Below are positions 52,107 to 59,571 of a DNA stretch of 64,000 bases, in pieces. Origin of the DNA: Pararhodobacter sp. (lineage in GTDB: Bacteria > Pseudomonadota > Alphaproteobacteria > Rhodobacterales > Rhodobacteraceae). Location: positions 465,001-529,000 of the forward strand of contig NZ_JAUCBZ010000015.1 of assembly GCF_034676545.1 (NCBI RefSeq), written 5' to 3'. Made by a program: the position numbers and the translations under genes. The first letter of the stretch is position 1, and each line of letters begins with the position of its first letter. The notes beneath the pieces are model-generated. The model ran no database searches. It saw nothing but the letters and a program-made list of their open reading frames with translations, and had not been told where the DNA came from.

Positions 52107-53182
52107 CTCAGGCGCTCCGTCTTCAGATAGGTTTTCTGCCGTTTGAACATGTCACGCCGGGCAAAGGGGAACAGTTGCAGCCAGGTTCGCACCTTGAGCC
52201 ATCGCCCATACAGGCCCATCGGCTCGAACAGGATGAACGCGATCAGGATCATGCCGAACACGCCGGTTTCCAGACCCGGGATCGACGAGGAGCCCATGAA
52301 ATCGGTGCTCATCGACAAAAGCTGCGGCAGGAAGGCAATGACAATGGCCCCCAGAAACGCGCCGTGGATGAACCCGAGGCCACCGATGATGATCATCATC
52401 AGCAACTGGATCGAGATCAGGAAGTTGAAGGTTTCATTGTTGAACGCCCCCGCAAACAGACCCATCAACGCGCCGCCCATCCCGGCAAAGGCGCAAGACA
52501 GACCAAAGGCAATCGTCTTGGTGCGCGCCACGTCAACGCCCATCGCCTGCGCGGAAATCTCGCTGTCGCGCACGGCAGCAAAGGCCCGGCCCATGGGCGA
52601 GCGCAGCAGGTTGCGGTAGATCAGCGTGACAAACAATGCCGTGCCCAGCGCCAGATAATACCACGCCGCCGGGTTGACCCAGCGGTTCACCTCGATGCCG
52701 AAAATCCAGATCTCGGGCGCGAAATAGCCGTTCACGCCGCCGGTCCAATGATCGAGGATCACGATGAAATCATCCGCCAGGATCGCCAGCGCCAGGGTTG
52801 CGATCGACAGGTAGACGCCGTGCAGTTTCAGCGCGGGAATGGCGATGATCGCGCCGATGATGCCGGTAATCGCCCCGGCCAGCAGGAACGCCACCAGAAA
52901 CGGCATCCCGGTTTCCATCAGGTTCACCGTGGTGTAGCAGCCCAGCGCCATGAAGGCCGAATGCCCCAGACTGACCTGACCCGTTTGCCCGGTCAGCAGC
53001 ATCAGGCCCAACCCGGCCACCGCCCAGATCAACACGTTGGTCATCTCGCCCAGAAAGAAGCTGTCGATCACCCAGGGCATCGCCATCAAGACCAGCAACA
53101 GCGCGGCATAGAGCGCGAAATTCCACCAGTCGGGGAACAGCCGGATGTCCTGATCATACGAGGTCTTGAAATGAAATCTCAT
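52103..53182 (-). CDS. livM: Branched-chain-type ABC transporter permease LivM
   Basis: A 359-residue inner-membrane permease with about nine or ten hydrophobic segments. Family blocks are GLGLMLLTGQTGQVSLGHSAFMALG near residue 60 and the cytoplasmic coupling loop SPMGRAFAAVRDSEISAQAMGVDV. GGLGFIHGAFLGAIVI is the late conserved segment. A basic tail after residue 325 is typical of this subgroup. It overlaps livG by 4 bases and follows livH by 4 bases. Confidence 0.95.
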   Translation of the reverse strand: MRFHFKTSYDQDIRLFPDWWNFALYAALLLVLMAMPWVIDSFFLGEMTNVLIWAVAGLGLMLLTGQTGQVSLGHSAFMALGCYTTVNLMETGMPFLVAFLLAGAITGIIGAIIAIPALKLHGVYLSIATLALAILADDFIVILDHWTGGVNGYFAPEIWIFGIEVNRWVNPAAWYYLALGTALFVTLIYRNLLRSPMGRAFAAVRDSEISAQAMGVDVARTKTIAFGLSCAFAGMGGALMGLFAGAFNNETFNFLISIQLLMMIIIGGLGFIHGAFLGAIVIAFLPQLLSMSTDFMGSSSIPGLETGVFGMILIAFILFEPMGLYGRWLKVRTWLQLFPFARRDMFKRQKTYLKTERLR

Positions 53183-53186
53183 GGGC

Positions 53187-54062
53187 TCAGACCTTTTTCA
53201 CACGGACCTGCGCGAACAGACCATGCGGGCGGAATACCAGCACGATGATCAACAGGGCATAGGGGGCGATCTGGCTATAGCCAGCCGGAAGATAGCGCGA
53301 GGCAAAGGGCTCGATGACACCAACGATAATGCCCCCCATCAGCGCGCCGGGCAGGCTGCCGAACCCACCGATCACGGCGGCGGCAAAGGCCTTGATGCCG
53401 ATGAACCCCGAGGAAATATCCAGCGTCCCTTTCGAAGCGTAGAGAATGCCGGCCACACAGGCCACAACCCCCGCCAGCGCCCAAACCGCGCCCTGCACAC
53501 GCTTCACCGGAATGCCCATGTAATAGGCCGCCATCTGGTTCTGGCTGGCCGCCTGCATCGCCAGCCCCAGCTTGGTGCGCTGAAAGAACTGCCACAGGCC
53601 CAGCGTCATCAGCAGCGTGACCACGATCACCGACACATCGGCCAGACTGATCACCACATCACCCAGCCGGAAATCACCAAAAGCCAGCGGCGAATGCAGG
53701 CTCAACGGCTCGTGACCCCAGATCAGCCCCGCGACAAAGCGGATCACGAAGCCCAGCGCAATGGTCAGGATGATCACGGCGATCTGGCTCTGGCCGAACA
53801 TGTGCCGCAGGACCAGCAGATCCAGAAGATAGCCCAGCGCCCCCATGATCAGCATCGCGATTGGCACCGCAAGCCAGAAATTCAGACCCCAGAACTGCGG
53901 GTTGACCAGCCCGATCATAACGAACGCGCCCAGCATCATGAAATCGCCTTGCGCGAAATTCACCGCTTCGGTGGCTTTGTAGATCAGCACAAATCCCAGT
54001 GCCACAAGCCCGTATACGCAGCCGTTGGCGAGCCCGCTCAACAGCAGTTGAAAAAATTCCAT
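53187..54062 (-). CDS. livH: Branched-chain-type ABC transporter permease LivH
   Basis: A 291-residue permease with about eight transmembrane segments. It starts MEFFQLLLSGLANGCVYGLVALGF, then IYKATEAVNFAQGDFMMLGAF, the usual N-terminal family blocks. The coupling loop is TKLGLAMQAASQNQMAAYYMGI and the late segment AVIGGFGSLPGALMGGI. ATG 54062 is chosen since the upstream in-frame codons are not hydrophobic and a GGAGG-like site (GGGAGGACC) precedes it. It is the first gene of the liv unit. The promoter must lie in the 324-bp divergent gap. Confidence 0.95.
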   Translation of the reverse strand: MEFFQLLLSGLANGCVYGLVALGFVLIYKATEAVNFAQGDFMMLGAFVMIGLVNPQFWGLNFWLAVPIAMLIMGALGYLLDLLVLRHMFGQSQIAVIILTIALGFVIRFVAGLIWGHEPLSLHSPLAFGDFRLGDVVISLADVSVIVVTLLMTLGLWQFFQRTKLGLAMQAASQNQMAAYYMGIPVKRVQGAVWALAGVVACVAGILYASKGTLDISSGFIGIKAFAAAVIGGFGSLPGALMGGIIVGVIEPFASRYLPAGYSQIAPYALLIIVLVFRPHGLFAQVRVKKV

Positions 54063-54386
54063 TGATGGTCCTCCCAGACCGGCACCCTCCTGACCCGTCG
54101 TTTTCCGCCGGTGCCGGCCAATATCGGATGCCTGTCCGCAGGATTGCCGCATGACGGTTTTGTTTCAAGCTTTATTCTTGGCACCCGGACAATGCGACGC
54201 GACGGAAAGCTGCGGTTTTGCAAGCGTTTCCCAAAACCAACACTCGCTACATTGTTGTTCTTTTGGAAACAAAGCTCTTCTTTAGCGTGAGTTCAGGCGC
54301 TAACCTGAAACAGTGCGCGATCCCAAAAGCTGCCTGCTTGGGGAGGGTCGGCACCAATTACCGTTTTTTTCACCTTGGGGGACACA
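54063..54386. other. Divergent promoter region between livH and the transglutaminase-like gene
   Basis: 324 bp with no gene. It is markedly richer in A and T from 54165 to 54270 than its surroundings, as expected for two outward promoters, and contains the palindrome at 54292-54309. No riboswitch-like structure was recognised. Confidence 0.5.
54292..54309. promoter_or_regulatory. Palindromic operator candidate upstream of the transglutaminase-like gene
   Basis: TTCAGG-CGCTAA-CCTGAA, a perfect 6-bp inverted repeat with a 6-bp spacer, 77 bp upstream of the ATG at 54387. The geometry suits a dimeric helix-turn-helix regulator. Confidence 0.45.
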
Positions 54387-55469
54387 ATGAAAACTATCGC
54401 TGCAAACCGGCTCAACCCAGAATTGCTGGAACTCTTCGCCGATTCAACTCTTGGATTGTATCTTGACACCGAAACCGATGCGACCTTTGCGCAGGGCGCG
54501 GTGACGCAACTGGCACCCGGCGAGGCACTGCCCGAACTCGGCGCGCACCCATTGCATGTGGTGCTGGACGGCCGACTGACCGGTCAAAAGGACTGGTTTG
54601 GTCCGGGCAATCATTTCGAAACCCGCGGTCAAACCCTGACCGCGCTTGATCAGCCCGCGCGTGTCTGGTCGCTGGATCTGGCCGATGCGGGATGGATCAA
54701 ATCCGAAAACCAGCCGCTGCGCAAATCGATGGTTCATGCCCTGATCGCCGCCGATGCGGCCGAACGCGACGCAACGCCCCCGGCCGCCCTGCCAGAACCG
54801 CAAACCCTGTGCGATGTCGATCACCCGGAAATCCGCCGCCGTGCCGCACGTCTGCGACGCACGACACCTGCGGCCACCGCCGAGGCCGTGCTGAAATTCG
54901 TGCATGGGTTCCCGTATCGGTTTGGCACATGGCAAGAGCGCGCCTCCGACACGCTGGCGCGCGGCGTTGGCATGTGCACCACCAAGACCAACCTTCAGGT
55001 TGCGCTGATGCGCGCCGCCGGGCTTGAGGCCGGTTACGTCGAGATCCCGATGTCCACCAGCGTGTTGGGCAAGCTGATGCCGACCGGCTGGCTGGCGTTG
55101 CAGCGCCCCACCGTCAAACACTATTTCGCGGCGGTAAAGCTGAACGGGGCCTGGCATGGCGCGGATTCGTCCTATGACGTCGCCAGCTACCGCATTTTCC
55201 TGGAAATGTTCCCCTGGATGGCGCATCGCGAAGACCCCGTCCTGACCGAGGGCTCGCCCTATATCCCGGCGCTGGAAATCCAGCACGCCAACCTGTTCGA
55301 TATCGCAGCCGTTGACAGCATCGCCGAGGAAATGGGCAAACGCAGCCGCTTTCTGCCGCGCCATTTCGAGGCCCTGAACACCCGCATGGACCGTGCCCGC
55401 GGGGCGCATTTGCAATGGGGCAAAGTGGCGTTACTGTCCGAGTCAAAAAGCGGAGAAGCACGCGCATGA
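54387..55469 (+). CDS. Transglutaminase-like protein with N-terminal beta-rich domain
   Basis: A 360-residue cytoplasmic protein without signal peptide. Residues ~20-105 alternate short strands with the pattern LHVVLDGRL, then D-x-F-G-P-G-N-H-F-E and ARVWSLDL, reminiscent of a cyclic-nucleotide-binding or cupin barrel. Residues ~145-265 form the papain-like transglutaminase core: Cys197 in LARGVGMCTTKTN, His245 in TVKHYFAAVKLNG and Asp260 in WHGADSSYD give the Cys-His-Asp triad. Such domains act as proteases, amidases or peptide-bond-forming enzymes. The target is unknown. ATG 54387 follows GGGGGAC. The stop overlaps the next gene (ATGA), so the two products are probably made together. Confidence 0.85.
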   Translation: MKTIAANRLNPELLELFADSTLGLYLDTETDATFAQGAVTQLAPGEALPELGAHPLHVVLDGRLTGQKDWFGPGNHFETRGQTLTALDQPARVWSLDLADAGWIKSENQPLRKSMVHALIAADAAERDATPPAALPEPQTLCDVDHPEIRRRAARLRRTTPAATAEAVLKFVHGFPYRFGTWQERASDTLARGVGMCTTKTNLQVALMRAAGLEAGYVEIPMSTSVLGKLMPTGWLALQRPTVKHYFAAVKLNGAWHGADSSYDVASYRIFLEMFPWMAHREDPVLTEGSPYIPALEIQHANLFDIAAVDSIAEEMGKRSRFLPRHFEALNTRMDRARGAHLQWGKVALLSESKSGEARA

Positions 55470-56734
55470 GCCTTTACGATTGGGATTTTTCGGCGCCCAC
55501 CCTGTCCGGGATGGGCGATCACGATGTACCGCGCGCGTCCGACAGGTTGTCGGGCCGGCGGATCGCGCTGCTGGTCACGGGTGGCATTGCGGCGATGAAA
55601 GCGCCAGAAATCGCACGCGGCTTGCGGCGGCACGGGGCCCATGTCACGGCCTTCGCCAGCGAGGATGCGCTGCGCTACGTCGCGCGCGAGGCGCTGGAAT
55701 GGGCGACCCTGGGGCCGGTGGTGACGGGCCTCACCTGGAAGGCCGAACACCTGAGCGACGCCGCTCCCTTCGACACCTATCTCGTTGCCCCCGCCACGCA
55801 TTCGACGATTGCGAAAATGGCGCAGGGTATCGGCGATACGGTGGTCACCTCGACGTTGATTTCGGCGCTGGGCCGAATGGAGCGCGGGCAAACACAGGTG
55901 CTGGTCGCGCCGACCATGCACGGCACGATGCACAACGCGCAATTGGTGGACAACGCGCGCCGATTGGCGGCGCAGGGCGTGCACCTGATCCGGCCGCGCG
56001 ATGCCTATGGCAAGCACAACCTGCCCGACACCGAGACGCTGTGCATTGCGGTTGGGCGTGCGCTCAGCGACTCGGCGCTCAAGGGGCGGGCGATCATGGT
56101 GACCGCAGGGCCGACGCCGGTGCCGATTGATGGCGTGCGGCGCATCGTCAATCGCTTCCGCGGTCGGTTGGGCGCACGCATCGCCGAGGAACTGACCTGG
56201 CGCGGCGCCGAGGCCGAGTTGATCCTGGGCGATGGGGCGTGGCGACCCAAGACGCCCATGCCGATCACCATCACCCGCACCTTTGACGAGTATCGCGACA
56301 CGGTCGTTGCGCGTGCAAAATCAGGCCTGTGGGCGGGGATCTTTTCGGCGGGGGTGGCCGATTACCGGCCAAAACAGGCGATCAGTGGCAAGATATCGTC
56401 CGGGCAATCCTCGCTGTTGCTGGATCTGGAGCCGACCGAGAAAGTCATCGACCTGGCGATGAACGCGGGCGGCGCGATGCATGCCATTGCCTTCAAATAC
56501 CTTGAAGGGGTCAGCGAAGAGGAGCTGATCCGCGTCGCCTCGAAACGCTTGGACCGCGCCAGTCTGGTGGTCGCCACACGCGGCGAGGACACGCGCGGCA
56601 CCGAGCAACGCGCGCTGATGGTGCGGTCTGACGGGGTGACTCCGGTTGACAACAAAGCGCTGATTGCCGCCGCGATTGCCGATCATCTTGAGGGGTTGGC
56701 CCAGGCCGCAGCGATGGTGAAAGCCGCCGAATGA
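55466..56734 (+). CDS. Divergent CoaBC-like flavoprotein / HFCD-family protein
   Basis: A 422-residue protein with the two-part layout of CoaBC (phosphopantothenoylcysteine decarboxylase/synthetase). The flavin part has VTGGIAAMKAPEI and VAPATHSTIAKMAQG, where CoaC has PATANTIAK. His95 in AEHLSD aligns with the catalytic His. Yet the P-A-M-N-x-x-M-W motif is PTMHGTMH, so the key Asn is His, and the active-site Cys loop is replaced by RDAYGKHNLP. The CoaB part has VTAGPTPVPIDGVR, NRFRGRLG in place of N-R-S-S-G-x-x-G, and GVADYRP with GKISSG in place of the K-I-K lysine motif. Housekeeping CoA synthesis is therefore doubtful. It is coupled to the transglutaminase-like gene by an ATGA overlap. 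The function is unassigned. Confidence 0.82.
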   Translation: MSLYDWDFSAPTLSGMGDHDVPRASDRLSGRRIALLVTGGIAAMKAPEIARGLRRHGAHVTAFASEDALRYVAREALEWATLGPVVTGLTWKAEHLSDAAPFDTYLVAPATHSTIAKMAQGIGDTVVTSTLISALGRMERGQTQVLVAPTMHGTMHNAQLVDNARRLAAQGVHLIRPRDAYGKHNLPDTETLCIAVGRALSDSALKGRAIMVTAGPTPVPIDGVRRIVNRFRGRLGARIAEELTWRGAEAELILGDGAWRPKTPMPITITRTFDEYRDTVVARAKSGLWAGIFSAGVADYRPKQAISGKISSGQSSLLLDLEPTEKVIDLAMNAGGAMHAIAFKYLEGVSEEELIRVASKRLDRASLVVATRGEDTRGTEQRALMVRSDGVTPVDNKALIAAAIADHLEGLAQAAAMVKAAE

Positions 56735-56740
56735 CCCAGA

Positions 56741-56767
56741 CGCGAGGGGGGCCACGCCCTCCTCGCG
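56741..56767. terminator. GC-rich hairpin between convergent genes, weak terminator candidate
   Basis: CGCGAGGGGGG/CCCTCCTCGCG, 11-bp stem with one mismatch and loop CCACG, between the CoaBC-like stop and the winged-helix gene stop. There is no T-run on either side, so any termination is weak or factor-aided. Confidence 0.4.
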
Positions 56768-56773
56768 CCGATC

Positions 56774-57478
56774 TCAGATCATGCGGATGACGTCTTTTTC
56801 CACCGTCAACATATAGCCCTGCCGCGCGATGTTGCGCACCAGAAGTTCCGAGACAATCTGGTTGCCCAGGGAATCGCGCAACCGCTTGATGCGCGTGGCC
56901 CCCGCGGCCTCCTCGCAATCGGGTTCACGGCGTCCCGAAATCACCGATTCCAGCTGCGCCCCGGTCAGCATATCGCCATCCATGCGCGCCTCGGCCAGCA
57001 CGGCCAGCGTTTCCACGGCGGCTTCGGTCAGGTTCAACTCCAGATCATTCAGGTAAACCTTGCGCTCGGCCCGGCTGATCACCAGCGATGACACCTGAAT
57101 CCCGGCCTTTTGCACCACGGCCAACTTTCGGTTCAGCGCGATCAGGGCAATCACCAGCACCAGCGCCGTGATCAGCAACGCCGTGCCGAACACCATCAGC
57201 ACGAAAATCACCATCCGGTAGCTGATCAGAACCTCGGAAAACGTCGTGCCGGATTGGCCCAGGATCTCCAGCAAGCGCAGCGCCGCCGCATCGGTCAGAT
57301 CCGCGTTCTCGGTGAATATCTGCTGCACGCGCGCATTATAGGCGTTCGTGTCCGGCAGGTTGATGAACAGCAAGACGGCCGCCAACGCCAGAATTGCGAC
57401 GATTGCGGCCAGGCCAAGCAGGATCGCGCGCGAGCCGCCGCGCGTGAGGTCAGAAGCGGAGATAATATTGTCCGGCAT
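56774..57478 (-). CDS. Membrane-anchored winged-helix regulator with C-terminal DNA-binding domain
   Basis: A 234-residue protein. Transmembrane segment 1 is at residues ~17-40 and segment 2 at ~89-115, with a ~48-residue loop between them that should be periplasmic. The cytoplasmic C-terminal part (residues ~133-228) has the OmpR/PhoB-type effector fold: RKVYLNDLELNLTEAAVETL, the recognition-helix region GATRIKRLRDSLGN and the hairpin NIARQGYMLTV. ToxR and CadC carry the DNA-binding domain at the N-terminus, so the order here is reversed. There is no receiver domain. ATG 57478 lies within the 3' end of the upstream secreted gene (29-base overlap). It could sense an envelope signal; its targets are unknown. 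Confidence 0.78.
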   Translation of the reverse strand: MPDNIISASDLTRGGSRAILLGLAAIVAILALAAVLLFINLPDTNAYNARVQQIFTENADLTDAAALRLLEILGQSGTTFSEVLISYRMVIFVLMVFGTALLITALVLVIALIALNRKLAVVQKAGIQVSSLVISRAERKVYLNDLELNLTEAAVETLAVLAEARMDGDMLTGAQLESVISGRREPDCEEAAGATRIKRLRDSLGNQIVSELLVRNIARQGYMLTVEKDVIRMI

Positions 57479-57743
57479 TATTGCGTCGTGCTCCCAGGCC
57501 TTCTGGTCCGAATGTGGACAAAACATTGGACAAGGTCCAGCCATTCTGTGCCAAACGGGGTTGCAAATAGCTGGCAGCCGCAGCGGCGTTGCACGATACC
57601 GAGTCCGGCAGTTGCACGACGCCATAGTGGAAGCGCACCGGATTGCTTTGCTGCGCGCGATAGTCCGCATAGCATTCCGCCGAGGCTGGCAGGGCCAAAA
57701 CCAAAGAGGCCCCAAGCGCGCAGAGAATCGTTTTCAAGGTCAT
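57450..57743 (-). CDS. Small secreted protein overlapping the membrane regulator gene
   Basis: A 97-residue protein with a Sec signal peptide (hydrophobic to about residue 18, cleavage at ASA-E). The mature part has two cysteines (AECYADYR and VSCNAAA), probably one disulfide, and an LAQNGWTLSNVLSTFG segment. No family is recognised. The last 29 bases overlap the start of the membrane-anchored regulator, which suggests coupled translation and a possible periplasmic partner for its sensor loop (inference). Confidence 0.7.
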   Translation of the reverse strand: MTLKTILCALGASLVLALPASAECYADYRAQQSNPVRFHYGVVQLPDSVSCNAAAAASYLQPRLAQNGWTLSNVLSTFGPEGLGARRNNAGQYYLRF

Positions 57744-57980
57744 AGCTGTTCACCTTCTCAGGGCAAGGCCCATATCGTGTTCCTGTGTTGTCCCGACCAT
57801 GACGAATGCCGCGATGCTATGCAATATCAGGCCCTTGAAACGGGGTCTTGGGCGGTTGGTTATCGGATAACCAAGCCTCGATATTGCGTGACGCGCAGCA
57901 GGGGCACAGGATCAACCGCAAGGCGACACGGGCCGATCCTGACGCTGCCTGCCCTGCGTTCCTTCAAGAAAGGTAATCAA

Positions 57981-58613
57981 ATGACCCTCCACATGCCCCC
58001 TCCTGGTGCGCGGTTCCGCCGGACATCCCGTCGGTTGACCCTGCTTGTCGGTGCCGCTGCCATCGCTCTGGCTGGCCTTACCGCCAGCGCGCGCCCCGCC
58101 AAGGCCGATACCGAGGATATCCTGCGCTTCCTCGCGGGCGCGGTGATCATTGCCGCGATCATCAATGCCGTCGATGACCGCCATACGCCGCGCTATATCG
58201 ACCGCTGGGTATTGCCCGACTCGTGCCTGGAAACCATGCGCGTGAACCATCGGCGTATTCAGATTTACAACGCCCGCTGTCTCAGCCGGGCGGGGTATTA
58301 CAACCTGCCCAACCGCTGCGAGCGCACCTTTTGGGTCAACGGCCGCAACCGACGCGGATATGTTGCCGAATGCTTGTGGGATGCCGGGTATTACCGTGAA
58401 GGCGGCCGATATGCCCCGCCGTATTACGCACCTCCGCGCTATGTGCCCCCGTATTTTGACCCGCCCCGGCATTCTCCGCCGTACAACGGCTGGCGCAACC
58501 CGCCCGACGGCGGCTTTCCGAGCCCGCGTGACGACGGCGGTATTCGCCGGGATCTGCCGCCCGCGCGCCCCGGGTTGCCGCCGCGCTGGACGCAGCCCGG
58601 CCAGGATCGCTGA
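57981..58613 (+). CDS. Secreted Pro/Tyr-rich protein of unknown function
   Basis: A 210-residue envelope protein. The N-terminus has a twin-arginine-like cluster (FRRTSRRLTLL) and a hydrophobic stretch ending at ASARPAKA, then a second hydrophobic segment (LAGAVIIAAIINAV, residues ~52-65). The middle contains four cysteines (DSCLE, ARCLS, NRCER, ECLWD) that could form two disulfides. The C-terminal third is built of irregular Y-x-P-P repeats (YAPPYYAPPRYVPPYFDPP) and more proline. GAAAGG precedes ATG 57981. No partner or family is known to me. Confidence 0.72.
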   Translation: MTLHMPPPGARFRRTSRRLTLLVGAAAIALAGLTASARPAKADTEDILRFLAGAVIIAAIINAVDDRHTPRYIDRWVLPDSCLETMRVNHRRIQIYNARCLSRAGYYNLPNRCERTFWVNGRNRRGYVAECLWDAGYYREGGRYAPPYYAPPRYVPPYFDPPRHSPPYNGWRNPPDGGFPSPRDDGGIRRDLPPARPGLPPRWTQPGQDR

Positions 58614-58765
58614 TCCTGTTCCTGGTTCGGTGTCACAGCGCCACAAAACGATTTTCTAACGAATGCCTGTTACATGGATTGTGATGCGAGTGGTTTGAAT
58701 GTCGGTGCTTGTTTTTCGCGTGATGCCGTACCAGTGGACGGAACCCGGCCCCCCAGCCGGGTACG

Positions 58766-58787
58766 GGGCAGGCCTTCGGGCCTGCCC
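58766..58787. other. Stable TTCG-tetraloop hairpin upstream of rnhB
   Basis: GGGCAGGCC-TTCG-GGCCTGCCC, a perfect 9-bp stem closed by a UUCG loop, 42 bp before the rnhB start. A second GC hairpin (CCCGGC...GCCGGG) lies directly upstream. The short tail TTCC is not a proper T-run. It may end the preceding transcript or belong to a dispersed intergenic repeat. Confidence 0.5.
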
Positions 58788-58828
58788 TTCCGGCTTGCCG
58801 GTCGCGGTGCCGCATGATTGAAGGCGCT

Positions 58829-59455
58829 ATGCCCAGCCCTCGCATCACCCCCGATTTCGATCTTGAGCGCGCCGCTCAAGCCCAAGGGTACACGCTGGTC
58901 GCCGGCGTCGATGAGGTTGGCCGCGGTCCCCTGTGCGGCCCGGTGACCGCCGCCGCCTGCATCCTGGACCCGGCGCGCATTCCGCCCGGCATCAACGACA
59001 GCAAGCGCCTGACCGAAGCGGATCGCCTCCGGCTGGCCGCAGAGATCAAAACCAGCGCAATCGCCTGGGCCGTCGCCCATGCCTCGGTCGCCGAAATCGA
59101 CGCGATCAACATCCTGCAAGCCAGTCATCTCGCCATGAAGAGAGCCTTGCAAACCCTTGATCCTATGGCCGTTTTTACCCTTGTAGATGGCAACCGAATG
59201 CCCCGTGACATGGCCATGCCGGGGCAAACGGTGATCAAGGGAGACGCCAAATCCCTGTCGATTGCCGCCGCCTCGATCCTCGCCAAGGTCGAACGGGACC
59301 AAATCATGCGCGATTTGGCCATTTTGCACCCCGAATTCGGCTGGGAAACCAACATGGGCTACCCGACACCCCTGCATCTGGCAGCGCTAACGCAATTTGG
59401 ACCCACCCCACATCATCGAACCAGCTTCGCCCCGGTGCGCAAGATGTTGTGTTAA
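58829..59455 (+). CDS. rnhB: Ribonuclease HII
   Basis: Removes ribonucleotides from DNA and RNA-DNA hybrids, about 208 residues. Active-site acidic residues are in VAGVDEVGRGPLCGPV (Asp and Glu of the D-E-x-G-R-G motif), and in ASHLAMKRAL and LVDGNR later. INDSKRLTEADR is the other family block. I prefer ATG 58829 (MPSPRITPDF), which has GAAGG at a good distance. ATG 58814 in the same frame is possible. ccrM follows after 116 bases, an order also seen in other alphaproteobacteria. Confidence 0.95.
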   Translation: MPSPRITPDFDLERAAQAQGYTLVAGVDEVGRGPLCGPVTAAACILDPARIPPGINDSKRLTEADRLRLAAEIKTSAIAWAVAHASVAEIDAINILQASHLAMKRALQTLDPMAVFTLVDGNRMPRDMAMPGQTVIKGDAKSLSIAAASILAKVERDQIMRDLAILHPEFGWETNMGYPTPLHLAALTQFGPTPHHRTSFAPVRKMLC

Positions 59456-59474
59456 GAAAATTAAATAACGGTCT

Positions 59475-59512
59475 GATTCAATTAGGAATTGACCTCTTGG
59501 CCTCTTTGACTC
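59475..59512 (+). promoter_or_regulatory. Two GANTC methylation sites in the ccrM upstream region
   Basis: GATTC (59475-59479) and GACTC (59508-59512) lie in the 116-bp gap before ccrM. A TTGACC -35-like box is between them at 59489-59494, so the second site falls in the spacer/-10 area. CcrM methylates GANTC. In Caulobacter methylation of such sites in the ccrM promoter lowers its transcription. Confidence 0.5.
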
Positions 59513-59571
59513 ATCTTAGGCCATAACGGAGCGCCACCGACTTATAAAAACGGCGCCCGATTGAGGCAGAC

